A stretch of 30,882 nucleotides of DNA from CAVQGF01 sp045807945 (GCA_045807945.1 JBJMGI010000040.1:1-30882), one strand, 5' to 3'; numbered from the stretch's first letter, positions 9,426 to 22,799 are shown. Notes: generated from the letters alone by a model not told the origin. Translations and numbers: made by a program.

Positions 9426-10307
9426 TTACTGCGCCGGGTGGATTCGCAGGCTCAGGTCCACGGCCGGCACGGAATGCGTAAGCGAGCCGACGCTGATGTA
9501 ATCCACGCCCGTGTCTGCGTACTGCCGCACATTCTCCAGATTGATCCCGCCCGAAGCCTCCAGCGGGATGCGCCGCGAGTGGCTGCTCGCTCGCTCCACG
9601 CATTGCCGCACCAGGTCGGGCGGCATGTTGTCGAGCAACAGCGCCTCGGCGCCATGCTGCAATGCCTCTTCCAGCTCCGCCATGGTTCGGACTTCAATCT
9701 CGATGGGCTGCTCGCCGCGGCGATTCCGATGCGCGCGCTCCAGCGCCTTCGCTACTCCGCCCGCGATGGCGATGTGGTTGTTCTTGATCAGCACGCCGTC
9801 GGAAAGGTCAAGACGGTGATTGTGCCCGCCGCCGCAGGTGACCGCGTACTTATCCAGCACGCGCAAGCCAGGAACCGTTTTGCGCGTATCGAGGATGCGC
9901 GCCTTCGTTCCCGCGATCTTCTCTACGTATTTTCGCGTCAACGTAGCGATGCCGCTCATGCGCTGCAGAAAGTTCAGGATCACGCGCTCGCAGGAGAGGA
10001 TCACGCGCGCGTTGTGCCGAATGACAGCGATAGTCTGCCCACGATGGAGCCTGACTCCGTCAAAGATTTCCGGATGGCTGGTGACTTCCCCGTGCGCGAC
10101 CACGGTCCCATCAAGCGCCGCGAAAACATCCAGGATGCTGGAGACCATCCCGACGCCGGAGAGGATGCAGTCCCCCTTGCTGATAATGGTCCCGGTGCCG
10201 CGCTGGTTCGCCTCCACCACGGCGTAGCTGGTCGCATCACGCGTGGCGCTATCTTCACGTAGTGCGTTTTCCAGGATGGCGGTGATGCGTCGGGAGTGGA
10301 AGTCCAT
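9426..10307 (-). CDS. nadC: Nicotinate-nucleotide pyrophosphorylase (carboxylating)
   Basis: Forms nicotinate mononucleotide from quinolinate and PRPP in de novo NAD synthesis. 293 residues from ATG 10307. Clear family motifs are EDSATRDATS near the N-terminus, LNFLQRMSGIATLT, ILDTRKTVPGLRVLDKYAV, the GGGHNHRLDLSDGVLIKNNH block that lines the quinolinate/PRPP site, EVEVRT-like EIEVRT, LLLDNM, EASGGI and VDYISVGSLTHS. A TTG at 10328 could extend the protein by seven residues but has no support. Neither nadA nor nadB is in the window. A 9-bp inverted repeat lies just upstream (10322-10351). Confidence 0.96.
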   Translation of the reverse strand: MDFHSRRITAILENALREDSATRDATSYAVVEANQRGTGTIISKGDCILSGVGMVSSILDVFAALDGTVVAHGEVTSHPEIFDGVRLHRGQTIAVIRHNARVILSCERVILNFLQRMSGIATLTRKYVEKIAGTKARILDTRKTVPGLRVLDKYAVTCGGGHNHRLDLSDGVLIKNNHIAIAGGVAKALERAHRNRRGEQPIEIEVRTMAELEEALQHGAEALLLDNMPPDLVRQCVERASSHSRRIPLEASGGINLENVRQYADTGVDYISVGSLTHSVPAVDLSLRIHPAQ

Positions 10308-10321
10308 TGCTCGGCGATCAG

Positions 10322-10351
10322 CCGTCAACGTTCAGAGATCAGCGTTGACGG
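10322..10351. repeat. Inverted repeat upstream of nadC
   Basis: CCGTCAACG (10322-10330) and CGTTGACGG (10343-10351) form a perfect 9-bp inverted repeat with a 12-base spacer; its nearest edge is 15 bases before the nadC start. The word GATCAG also recurs around it. It could be an operator, an upstream hairpin or a scrap of a dispersed repeat; the sequence alone does not decide. Confidence 0.55.
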
Positions 10352-10410
10352 TATCCGAACTAATCTACCATTCCGAACAACTTTTCGTGGCACCGTCTGC
10401 TGCATCGGCT

Positions 10411-10434
10411 GACTGCTGAGTGCTGAGTGCTCAC
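10411..10434. repeat. Short tandem repeat between nadC and valS
   Basis: TGCTGAG occurs twice in tandem (10414-10427), followed by a partial third unit TGCTCA. It lies a few bases after the valS stop in the 130-bp gap. No function is evident. Confidence 0.5.
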
Positions 10435-10437
10435 CGC

Positions 10438-13287
<2,850 letters not shown>

Positions 13288-13330
13288 AAAGTGGATTACT
13301 CAGTTTATCAGCGGCAACATTCTTACGGAG

Positions 13331-13376
13331 GTCATCCCGCGCGAAGCGAGCCGCAGCGGCGCAGTCAAGGATCTGC
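13331..13376. repeat. Dispersed intergenic repeat, divergent copy
   Basis: It begins GTCATCCCGCGCGAAGCGAG and ends AAGGATCTGC. It resembles the copies at 25321 and 30827 (GTCATTCTGAGCGAAG...GAATCC) at both ends, with a variable centre. It lies between the valS start and the terminator of the receiver-domain gene. Confidence 0.55.
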
Positions 13377-13382
13377 ATTTCC

Positions 13383-13415
13383 AAAAACAAAAATGCCGGT
13401 CCGCAGACCGGCATT
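13383..13415 (-). terminator. Terminator after the receiver-domain gene
   Basis: AATGCCGGTC (13392-13401) and GACCGGCATT (13406-13415) make a perfect 10-bp stem with a 4-base loop. On the minus strand a T-rich tract (TTTGTTTTT) follows directly. It begins 17 bp after the stop of the gene at 13433. Confidence 0.85.
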
Positions 13416-13432
13416 AGAAATCTTCGAGAAGG

Positions 13433-15370
13433 TTATTTCTTCTCTTTCTCCTTCATCAATTCTTTCGTTATCTCGGCGATCAGCTCGGGACGCATCCGCT
13501 CTGTCACGCGCTGCACCACGCGCGCGATCATCTCCGGGTCGAGGGCGGCCGTATTATCGCCAGGATTAGCAGGAGGCATTTCGGCTCCGACGGCCGCAGC
13601 CATAGCCGCCGCGAATTGTATGTCCGGAGCATTGGTCTGCGCGGCAGGAGCAGCGGGCGCCTCTTCTTCCACTTCCGCCGCCGGCTCTGGCTCAGCAACC
13701 GCGGCCTGCGCCTCGTAGTGCTTCGCCATCTCATGCTCAAGCCGAACACCGTGCTCGTGATCTTCCAGATGGTGCTCTTCTGCGCGCCAGCCTGAGTTTG
13801 GCTCTTCGACCGGAGTCGCATCCACCGGAGCAGCCTCGGCCACTGACTCCATCGTTGGGGCTTCGACTTCGGCGCTCGCCGCCATCTCGGTCGCGTGGTC
13901 GTCGTAGAGTCCCGGCACGTCGGCCGCGACGCCCACCGGATCGATGGTCGCATTCGCAAGTCCAAAGTTCGTCGGGAACGCGCTCGCCATTTCGCTCGGA
14001 TCGGTTACCAGCGCGGGATCGAGCCCGTGAGAGGAGACTTCGCTTCCGTCGCGATGCATCGATGTATCCAGGTCCGGATTAACCTCTACCGGCACATCCG
14101 CGTGTGAGTCGCGATGCATGGAGAGATCGAGCGCCGGATCGGTCGCATGCGATATCTGCACCGTCTCGCGGGCAATGTGCTCCACTTCCATCGGGTGCGG
14201 CGTCAATGCTTCAATCTCGCGTGCCGGTTCGATCGCTACGGCTTCCAGCGGAACTTCAATCGAGGGTGCCGTCTCCGTCATTCCAACTGGCATACTGAAA
14301 TCCGGAGCTGATTCCGCTTCGAAGGACGGCGGCGTCATCTCTTCGGGAGCGAGCGGCTGAGTGTCATGGCCTGCGGGAGTGGGGATCTCCGCCATCATCG
14401 TAGGAGGCGGGATTTCTTCTTGCATCGCACTGGGCGCCGGAATCTCTGCGGCTATAGATTCACCAACTTCCGCGGCAGGCGCTTCTGACTGTGTCGCTCC
14501 TCCGAACCATGTCTTGGCCTTCGACAAAAGTTTCCCTACGCCGCTTTCGCGCGACGATTCGGTAGCAAGATCGCTAGCCGGTATTTCCGCTGCGGCAGAA
14601 ATCTCAGCAGCCCTAGCCGACTGCGAGGGAGCCACTGCCCAGTCCGGCACGGTCGCTGCTTTCGCAGCCTCTGCCGATACCTGGATAGTTGCGGCGTAAT
14701 CGGCCCCCGGCGCGTCGATCATTACCGTTTGTCCTTTTTCCAGGACTTGCGTGCTGCGCAGCTCAGTCGGCGCCTCTTCCATCACAAAGGCCGGGGCCGA
14801 CATCATCTCGCTTGGCACCGTGGCCGACGGCTTCTTTGTTGGTTGTTCGTCGGTGTGTTCTTCCGCGTTGGTCTTCCACTCGTCGTAGCTCGCATCGCGG
14901 AACTCGCGCAGGTCGAGCTTTACTGTCTTCTCATACTGCGGAGTCTCATCGTCGCTCTCAAATGCTGTTGGCAGTGGCTTCGGCGGCGCTGCCGTTACCT
15001 TCTTCTCCAACTTCTGGATCACGGCGATAAGATCCGTCGCCTCGAACGGTTTGATGATGAGCCCATCGGCTTTTACACGATTGGTCTCTTCCGGCTTGAA
15101 AGCCGTCATCTCCATCTTGCCGACGGTCAGCAGCACGGGGATTTTCGAAGTTTCGTGGACGTTCTTGATGCGCTCGCAGACTTCCGGGCCGGTGTATCCC
15201 GGCATAAAGACGTCCAGTATGGCGATATCGGGCTTGAGCTCCGCGATTTTTTTCAGCGCGGCAGCACCGTTGCTGACGGCAATGATGTCGTATCCCGCTT
15301 CAGTAAGGATTTTTTTGCCCATGTTCTGGGCAGTCATGCTGTCGTCGGCCAGTAGGATTTTCAACGCCAC
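13433..15370 (-). CDS. Response-regulator receiver domain with a long acidic Ala/Pro/Glu-rich tail
   Basis: 645 residues. Residues 1-125 form a CheY-like receiver: acidic pair D9-D10, phospho-acceptor D53 in AILDVFMPG, T82 and K107 in the LIIKPFEA motif are all present, so phosphorylation is plausible. No DNA-binding or enzyme output domain follows. Instead there are about 500 residues of low-complexity Ala/Glu/Pro/Thr-rich sequence with short internal repeats (LDLSMHRD and LDTSMHRD near residues 410-440), ending in a charged helical segment, IARVVQRVTERMRPELIAEI. It may act as a phosphorylation-dependent scaffold or localisation protein; that is inference. The start is GTG 15370 with GAAGGA upstream. 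A terminator separates it from the upstream BamD-like gene. Confidence 0.85.
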   Translation of the reverse strand: MALKILLADDSMTAQNMGKKILTEAGYDIIAVSNGAAALKKIAELKPDIAILDVFMPGYTGPEVCERIKNVHETSKIPVLLTVGKMEMTAFKPEETNRVKADGLIIKPFEATDLIAVIQKLEKKVTAAPPKPLPTAFESDDETPQYEKTVKLDLREFRDASYDEWKTNAEEHTDEQPTKKPSATVPSEMMSAPAFVMEEAPTELRSTQVLEKGQTVMIDAPGADYAATIQVSAEAAKAATVPDWAVAPSQSARAAEISAAAEIPASDLATESSRESGVGKLLSKAKTWFGGATQSEAPAAEVGESIAAEIPAPSAMQEEIPPPTMMAEIPTPAGHDTQPLAPEEMTPPSFEAESAPDFSMPVGMTETAPSIEVPLEAVAIEPAREIEALTPHPMEVEHIARETVQISHATDPALDLSMHRDSHADVPVEVNPDLDTSMHRDGSEVSSHGLDPALVTDPSEMASAFPTNFGLANATIDPVGVAADVPGLYDDHATEMAASAEVEAPTMESVAEAAPVDATPVEEPNSGWRAEEHHLEDHEHGVRLEHEMAKHYEAQAAVAEPEPAAEVEEEAPAAPAAQTNAPDIQFAAAMAAAVGAEMPPANPGDNTAALDPEMIARVVQRVTERMRPELIAEITKELMKEKEKK

Positions 15371-15477
15371 GGGTGTCCTTCGAATCTTCCTTGAAAAGGC
15401 GGGAAAACGTGTGGGAAAAGTTACTGTTAAACGGCTGGTAAGTCAATGCAGAAGGAGCCCGAACTGCAACAAAAAGG

Positions 15478-15521
15478 CGCAAGAAAACAGGGCAAAGCGC
15501 TTCCACTAAGGCTTTGCCCTG
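15478..15521 (-). terminator. Terminator after the BamD-like gene
   Basis: CAGGGCAAAGC (15488-15498) and GCTTTGCCCTG (15511-15521) form an 11-bp stem with a 12-base loop. On the minus strand it is followed by GTTTTCTT. It lies nine bases after the stop of the BamD-like gene. Confidence 0.75.
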
Positions 15522-15529
15522 AATGCGGT

Positions 15530-17011
15530 TTAAAACGGGATCATTTTGTGGAAAAAACCCTTTTTCTTCTTCTTGCTCGAGGATTCGTCCTTGTTGTCTG
15601 TGCTGGAACCGTCATCCTTCTTGGCGTCAGCCGAAGCCGCAGTTTTATCCTTGTCGCTGCTGGAACTCTGAGCCGAATCCGGCTGCGCCGCGTCGTTCAC
15701 CTGTGCGGGTGCCGGCAGTGCGGTCTGCGTATCGGAGCTCGAGGAACCTTCGGTCTTCTCCGGAGTGCCTGAGGAGCTCGGCGGTGCTTCCGTTTTGTCC
15801 GGTGTTGCGGTGCTGCCCGTAGTCGAGACGCTCACACTGTTGTCTTCGGCTGCGCTCGACGATGAAGAAGAAGCAGCCGGCTGCGCGGCCGTCTTCTCGC
15901 CCTCTTTCGGAACAGGTTTACCGGTGAGTGCCGCCAGGATCGTGGCATCGGTCTTCTTCACCAACTCCGGCGCGCTCGTTTGCGGAGGCTCTTCCATCGT
16001 CGGCTCGCCTGCCTTGGCCGCCGCCGACATGTCGGGCTTCTTGTGCATCGTGAGCATCACCTTGGCTTTCACGCCCAACTGCTTCCGCCCGGCCTCTTCT
16101 GCTTTGTACTGCGCGATCGCTTCCTTCGTCGGAGTCGGCACCGGCTGATGCATCGCGATCAGGCGCTGCTTCGCGAGACCCGCTTCCGGCGAAGTGGGAT
16201 AGCGCGTGATGATCTTGTCGTACGCCGCCGCCGCATTGTCCGCGAATTCCTGGAGCACTTTTCCTTTTGCGCTCTCTGGCAGCCGCTTGCTCGCGCGCGT
16301 GAGTTCGATCTCATGCTCGTAAGAATCGCCCAGCATGTAGAGAGCGCTCTCGGACCCGCTGTACAGCGGATACGTGTCGGTGAGCGTCTTCAAACGCGCA
16401 ATACCTGCAATGTAGGACTCACGCAGATAGTAGAAGCGGCCGATGCGGTACTCGCGCTCGGCGAGCACTTCCTGCACTTCACGCAACCGCTGCTTCGCCT
16501 GCGGGACTAATTGGCTGTCAGGGAACTGCTGGATGAGTTGTTTGTATTCGTCTTCGGCGCGCTTCGCGTGGGTATAGTCGCGGTCCGGTTTCTCCATCTG
16601 CTTGTAATGGATGTTCGCTACCTTCAGCTGCGCCTCTGCGGCTTCCGGCATGTTGGGGAAGAAGGTGATGAAGTCCTTGTACTCGATTTCCGCCTGCGCC
16701 AGTCCGGTCGAGCCACCTTCCTTGTACCAGGCGTCGCCAATCGCTAATTTCGCGCGCGCAACATATTCCGAATCCGGATAGGTATTGATCAGCGTCTGCA
16801 GGGTCACGCGCGCCACGTCGAAGCGGTTCTTCTTCAGCGACTCCATCGCGCGGTCGAACAGCACCTTGTCAGGCTGCTTGGAGTCGATGCCCGCAATGGG
16901 ATTGTTATCTTTCTTCGACTTCTTCTTCGAGAACGGATTGATTCCTGCGGAAGCAACAGACGCACTCAGGATGACCAGCAGGAAAATGGGGATGATTCTT
17001 CGATACATCAT
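15530..17011 (-). CDS. BamD/YfiO-like TPR protein with a long Ser-rich tail
   Basis: 493 residues. The signal peptide (IIPIFLLVILSASVASAG) is followed by TPR repeats at about 45-300 with the BamD pattern: FDRAMESLKKNRFDVARVTLQTLINTYPDSEYVARAKLAIGDA is the first unit. BamD is the essential lipoprotein of the outer-membrane barrel assembly machine. This protein lacks the lipobox Cys, and no Cys is seen near the cleavage site, so it would be a soluble periplasmic form or be anchored differently. From about residue 310 there is a disordered Ser/Ala/Asp tail ending in a Lys run and GFFHKMIPF. It starts nine bases after the rpe stop, so the two probably form an operon. ATG 17011 or 17008 could be the start. 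Confidence 0.8.
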   Translation of the reverse strand: MMYRRIIPIFLLVILSASVASAGINPFSKKKSKKDNNPIAGIDSKQPDKVLFDRAMESLKKNRFDVARVTLQTLINTYPDSEYVARAKLAIGDAWYKEGGSTGLAQAEIEYKDFITFFPNMPEAAEAQLKVANIHYKQMEKPDRDYTHAKRAEDEYKQLIQQFPDSQLVPQAKQRLREVQEVLAEREYRIGRFYYLRESYIAGIARLKTLTDTYPLYSGSESALYMLGDSYEHEIELTRASKRLPESAKGKVLQEFADNAAAAYDKIITRYPTSPEAGLAKQRLIAMHQPVPTPTKEAIAQYKAEEAGRKQLGVKAKVMLTMHKKPDMSAAAKAGEPTMEEPPQTSAPELVKKTDATILAALTGKPVPKEGEKTAAQPAASSSSSSAAEDNSVSVSTTGSTATPDKTEAPPSSSGTPEKTEGSSSSDTQTALPAPAQVNDAAQPDSAQSSSSDKDKTAASADAKKDDGSSTDNKDESSSKKKKKGFFHKMIPF

Positions 17012-17020
17012 GACCTCAGA

Positions 17021-17695
17021 TCAGGCTTTCAGCAGCATCGCTTCGTTCGCCGCCTTCAGCAGGTTCTTCACATTATCTTTGACGTCGCCTTTGCCGAACA
17101 CGGCGCTCCCGGCGACCAAAATCTCTGCCCCGGCTCTCACAATCTCTGCCGCGTTATTAAGCGACACGCCACCGTCGATCTCGATCCGGTAGTTAAGTCC
17201 TTTGGCGTTCCGCATCGTCGCCAGCTTGCGGACTTTCTCCAGCGCCCCGGGGATGAACTTCTGCCCGCCGAATCCCGGGTTCACCGACATCACAAGTACG
17301 TAATCGATGATGTCGAGCACTTCGCCCAGCGTCTGCACCGGTGTCGCCGGATTAATCACCACGCCGGCCTTGAGGCCTTGGCGCTTAATCAGGTCCAGCG
17401 TGCCGTTCAGGTGCCGGCAGGCTTCTTGATGCACCGAGATCCAATCCGCGCCCGCATCTGCGAATGCTGGAATGAACTCGCCCGGGTTCTCGATCATCAG
17501 GTGAACGTCCAGCGTAGCATTCACCGCCTTACGCAGCGACGCGACCACGGGCGGCCCGATCGTGATGTTAGGCACAAAGTGCCCGTCCATCACGTCCACG
17601 TGCAGTAGTTGTGCCCCTGCTTCCAGGGCTGCACGGGCGTCCTCGCCCAACCGGGCGAAATCAGCGGACAATATAGACGGCGCTAACTCGATCAA
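17021..17695 (-). CDS. rpe: Ribulose-phosphate 3-epimerase
   Basis: Interconverts ribulose-5-phosphate and xylulose-5-phosphate in the pentose phosphate pathway. 224 residues, normal for this TIM barrel. Signatures: LAPSILSADF at the N-terminus, LHVDVMDGHFVPNITIGP with the catalytic Asp, DVHLMIENP, VMSVNPGFGGQKFI and EIDGGV with the second catalytic Asp, then AGSAVFG at the phosphate site. The start is TTG 17695, which gives (M)IELAPSIL; AAAGG lies seven bases upstream of it. It heads a probable two-gene unit with the BamD-like gene. Confidence 0.96.
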   Translation of the reverse strand: MIELAPSILSADFARLGEDARAALEAGAQLLHVDVMDGHFVPNITIGPPVVASLRKAVNATLDVHLMIENPGEFIPAFADAGADWISVHQEACRHLNGTLDLIKRQGLKAGVVINPATPVQTLGEVLDIIDYVLVMSVNPGFGGQKFIPGALEKVRKLATMRNAKGLNYRIEIDGGVSLNNAAEIVRAGAEILVAGSAVFGKGDVKDNVKNLLKAANEAMLLKA

Positions 17696-17899
17696 GAGCA
17701 GCCTTTAAAGCACAAAATCACTGGGAGTTGCTGAGAAATTGTAACACGCAAAACTGGGCGAAAACTCTCGTACTTCTTGCGTTTTGGAGCAGCTCTGGCG
17801 CTTTCTGGTCCCTTTTGTCTCAGCTCTCGATCAGGCCGAGCGAACTCGGCTCAGCGGTCTGCATCCAATCCTTTGCACTGGTTGTTTTTAGGGCCCCGA

Positions 17900-18247
17900 A
17901 TGCGACTCTGGATCTCGGCTTTAACTCTCTTCACAATATTAATTTTGGGGCCGGCCTCCAGCCACGCCACCCCCATCAAAGTTGACCTGCGGAAGCTGCT
18001 TGATCACGCAGAAAAGGCGCAGCCTTTTCAGTATGTTCCAGCCCGCGCGGGATGGAATGGTCCGGAAAAGCCTCCGGTGAGCATCAGCACTGCAGTCATC
18101 CCTCAGCAGGACGCCGAGGTGCGACGCTGGCTGGTTCGCTTGAGCGTGCCTGACCCTTTTATGGTCATGGCATTCACAGTCGCCATTTTCGGACTGCGTA
18201 TGCTCCGCCGCATGCGCGAAGGGCGGTTGGGAACCGCTACAGCATAG
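17900..18247 (+). CDS. Small exported protein with a C-terminal anchor, unrecognised family
   Basis: 115 residues; I do not recognise the family. The N-terminus is a signal peptide (MRLWISALTLFTILILG, cleavage likely near SHA). The middle is polar, with PVSISTAVIPQQD. The C-terminus has VPDP (residues 83-86), a hydrophobic stretch FMVMAFTVAIFGL and the basic cluster RMLRRMR. This order is like a PEP-CTERM sorting signal, but could also be a plain membrane anchor. The ATG at 17900 is preferred over an earlier in-frame start at 17777 because it begins the signal peptide and the extra residues look random. A terminator follows. Confidence 0.6.
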   Translation: MRLWISALTLFTILILGPASSHATPIKVDLRKLLDHAEKAQPFQYVPARAGWNGPEKPPVSISTAVIPQQDAEVRRWLVRLSVPDPFMVMAFTVAIFGLRMLRRMREGRLGTATA

Positions 18248-18277
18248 ATATCTCACGACGTTACACTGCGCAGAACG

Positions 18278-18329
18278 AAGGCCTCTCATCTTCTTAAGCA
18301 TCCTGAATCGGAGACGAGGGGCCTTTTTT
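18278..18329 (+). terminator. Terminator after the small exported protein gene
   Basis: AAGGCCTCTC (18278-18287) and GAGGGGCCTT (18316-18325) pair over 10 bp with one G-U. The loop is long (28 bases) and six T end the structure. It lies between the small gene and the kinase gene. Confidence 0.65.
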
Positions 18330-18501
18330 CGTCCCTAAAGCTCGATTGCTTGTTCCTCAGAACCGGATTATTATCTCCCGCGTACCCTTCCCTCTTTGCG
18401 CCACCCTTTTTTCAGGCGGCGCGCTTGATGCGAAAGGCTGAAGACCCTCGACCGCTCCGGGCAGGCGGTGGCATCCTTGGGGATCCGGCAACTCACGATC
18501 C

Positions 18502-20346
<1,845 letters not shown>

Positions 20347-20385
20347 CACTGCGCCCTTGCCACTCTTCCGCGCATCTACCAACTC

Positions 20386-20916
20386 ATGCCTATCGCTGCT
20401 GCAATCCGCATCGGTCACGTTCACCTGAAGGTCGCAAACCTTGAACGTGCGCTTGGGTTCTATTGTGGGGTTCTGGGATTCGAGATCATGCAGCTAATGG
20501 GCGACTCCGCCGCGTTCATCTCGGCCGGCGGTTACCATCATCACATCGGACTCAATACTTGGGAGAGCGAAGGCGGAGAGCCGCCTGCTCTAGGGACCAC
20601 CGGCTTGTACCACTTGGCGATCCTTTACCCCACGCGCGCGGCTCTAGGCGATGCCTTGCGCCGTGTTGTCCAAGCGGGCATTCCGCTCGACGGAGCAGCC
20701 GACCACGGCGTGAGCGAAGCTCTCTATCTTCGCGATCCCGACGAGAACGGAGTCGAGCTCTATCGCGATCGTCCGCAAGCGGACTGGCCCCGCGATGCCA
20801 AAGGCAATCTCGCGATGTACACCCGCCACCTCGATGTGCGCGCGCTGCTCGCCGAAGCACGTGCGAAGACTAAGCCGATCGAAGTGGATTCAGTCGGCCC
20901 GAAAGACCTGGGTTGA
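20386..20916 (+). CDS. VOC-superfamily (glyoxalase/dioxygenase-like) protein
   Basis: 176 residues. The first half matches the vicinal-oxygen-chelate fold: RIGHVHLKVANLERALGFYCGVLGFE, then HHHIGLNTW, LYHLAIL and DENGVELYRDRP. Likely metal ligands are H11, H76 and E124, in the usual H...H...E order; the HHHIGLN stretch is like the CatE type (catechol-2,3-dioxygenase-like). The substrate cannot be told from sequence. It starts 39 bp after the kinase stop without a clear ribosome site; co-transcription is possible. Confidence 0.85.
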   Translation: MPIAAAIRIGHVHLKVANLERALGFYCGVLGFEIMQLMGDSAAFISAGGYHHHIGLNTWESEGGEPPALGTTGLYHLAILYPTRAALGDALRRVVQAGIPLDGAADHGVSEALYLRDPDENGVELYRDRPQADWPRDAKGNLAMYTRHLDVRALLAEARAKTKPIEVDSVGPKDLG

Positions 20917-20973
20917 TGTAGCCTCACCTGCGCCCGATTGTGCGACGGAGTAGAATTCCGCTCCGGAGAAAAA

Positions 20974-22758
20974 ATGTCGCGCGCACTCAAAGCCCTGCTT
21001 CTCGTCTTGCTTTTCGCATCAACCGTCACCGCTGCCACCAAAGCCCCGCTCACCTTCGAGATCACCTACCCGAAAGAGATGAGCGCCGCGCCGCTCGATG
21101 GCCACATCCTTCTGCTGATCTCGAACGATCCCAAGACAGAGCCGCGCTTCCAGATCGGCGGCAGCGTCGAGTCGCAGCAGATGTTCGGCGTTGACGTTGA
21201 CCAGTGGGCGCCCGGCGCGGTCGCGCGCGTAGACGCGATGACGATCGGCTTCCCGCTGCGAAACTTAAGCGACCTTCCGCCCGGCGACTACACCGTCCAG
21301 GCCGTGCTTAACATTTATGAGACGTTCCATCTAGGAAACGGCAAGACTGTGAAGCTTCCGCCCGACAAAGGTGAAGGCCAGCATTGGCAGACCAAGCCCG
21401 GCAATCTGATGAGTACGCCGGTAAAGATTCATCTCGATCCCGCGAGTGGCGGCGCGGTGAAGATTGTGCTCGATAAGAAGATCCCGCCGATCGAACAGCA
21501 GGAAGCCGCGGTGGACAGCACGCTTGATTGGTACCACGTCAGCGACGTGCAACGTGACGATGACAACCAGTGGATCAAGCACGTGCGCATCGAAAGCCCC
21601 GCGCTGACCAAATTCTGGGGACGTCCAACTTTCATTGGCGCAGTCGTGCTGCTCCCCGACGGTTGGGCCGAGCACACTGACGCGCGCTATCCGATGATCG
21701 TCTATCAGGACCACTACCATCGCCACTTCAGCGCCGGCAACCAGTTCCGCACCACGCCGCCAAATCCTAAGCTCAAAGACGGCGATGATGATCAGAAGAA
21801 GGAATATGCTCGCGAGCAATCGGCCTACAAATTCTTCCAGGATTGGACAGCTGGCCGCCTGCCGCGCGTCATCATCGTGCAGCCGCAGCATCCCACGCCG
21901 TACTTCGACGACTCCTACGCAGTGAACTCTGCTAACCAGGGACCGTACGGCGACGCGATTCAGCACGAGCTTCTTCCCCAGATCGAAAAAGATTTCCGCG
22001 CGATCCCCGATGGTTGGGCGCACGCTACCTACGGCGGTTCGACTGGTGGATGGGAGGCGCTCGCGACCCAGGTCTTTTATCCCGACGATTACAACGGAGC
22101 GTGGGTCGCCTGCCCCGACGTCATCGACTTCCGCGCTTACGGCGGAGCGAATATCTACAAAGACAAGAATGCCTTTTACCGCTACGGCCCCATCGGGAAG
22201 ATCGACAATCCTGAGGAGCGCACCACCGACGGCCATGTCACCTCCACAATGGAGATGACCAACCGCTACGAATATGTCCTCGGAACGCACGACCGCTCCG
22301 GCGAGCAGTGGGACATTTGGGAGGCCACCTTCAGTCCCATGGGCGACGATGGCTTTCCCAAACGCGTTTTCAACAAACTGACCGGCGAGATCGACCCCAC
22401 CGTGATCGATTACTGGAAGCAGAATTACGATCTCTCCGCCATCATGAAACGCGATTGGAAGACACTCGGCCCTAAGCTCGCCGGCAAACTGCACTTCACC
22501 GTCGGCGATATGGACACCTGGTACCTCAACAACGCCGTCCACCTCACGCAGGATTGGATGGACGACCCTTCCACGTATCCGCCCGCCGCCGCAACCTTCG
22601 ATTACGGCCCGCGTGAGCCGCACTGCTATACCGGCGAGCACGTGGACCGCGAACACTTCCGTCCTTCCACTTACAACCAGAGGATTCTGCCCGCAATGGT
22701 CGACCGCATGGAGAAGACCGCGCCGCAAGGCGCGGACCTAAAGAGCTGGAAGTACTGA
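20974..22758 (+). CDS. Secreted alpha/beta-hydrolase, putative esterase
   Basis: 594 residues. The signal peptide is MSRALKALLLVLLFASTVTAA. The first 200 residues resemble a beta-rich domain; an alpha/beta-hydrolase region follows with PMIVYQDHYHRHF (oxyanion side), GPYGDAIQHELLPQIEKDFRAI typical of the esterase D / Fes-like family, and the nucleophile elbow GGSTGG with S356. A late PREPHCYTGEHVDREHF segment may supply the His. No substrate can be assigned. ATG 20974 is chosen because GGAGA lies just upstream and it begins the signal peptide; an in-frame upstream start at 20938 lacks both. Confidence 0.8.
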   Translation: MSRALKALLLVLLFASTVTAATKAPLTFEITYPKEMSAAPLDGHILLLISNDPKTEPRFQIGGSVESQQMFGVDVDQWAPGAVARVDAMTIGFPLRNLSDLPPGDYTVQAVLNIYETFHLGNGKTVKLPPDKGEGQHWQTKPGNLMSTPVKIHLDPASGGAVKIVLDKKIPPIEQQEAAVDSTLDWYHVSDVQRDDDNQWIKHVRIESPALTKFWGRPTFIGAVVLLPDGWAEHTDARYPMIVYQDHYHRHFSAGNQFRTTPPNPKLKDGDDDQKKEYAREQSAYKFFQDWTAGRLPRVIIVQPQHPTPYFDDSYAVNSANQGPYGDAIQHELLPQIEKDFRAIPDGWAHATYGGSTGGWEALATQVFYPDDYNGAWVACPDVIDFRAYGGANIYKDKNAFYRYGPIGKIDNPEERTTDGHVTSTMEMTNRYEYVLGTHDRSGEQWDIWEATFSPMGDDGFPKRVFNKLTGEIDPTVIDYWKQNYDLSAIMKRDWKTLGPKLAGKLHFTVGDMDTWYLNNAVHLTQDWMDDPSTYPPAAATFDYGPREPHCYTGEHVDREHFRPSTYNQRILPAMVDRMEKTAPQGADLKSWKY

Positions 22759-22768
22759 TTTTGATTGT

Positions 22769-22799
22769 GGGTGCCCCACCCAAACTCCGCTTCGGTGGG
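22769..22799. repeat. Hairpin repeat, copy 1 (GGGTGCCCCACCC type)
   Basis: It reads GGGTGCCCCACCCAAACTCC then GCTTCGGTGGG. Arms CCCACC and GGTGGG pair, with one mismatch inside. It is the imperfect partner of the copy at 23116-23147. Confidence 0.65.

Noticed and set aside
21331..22728. 465-residue minus-strand frame across the esterase gene
   Set aside because: It is a shadow of a GC-rich gene; it has no domain pattern, whereas the plus frame has a signal peptide and GGSTGG.
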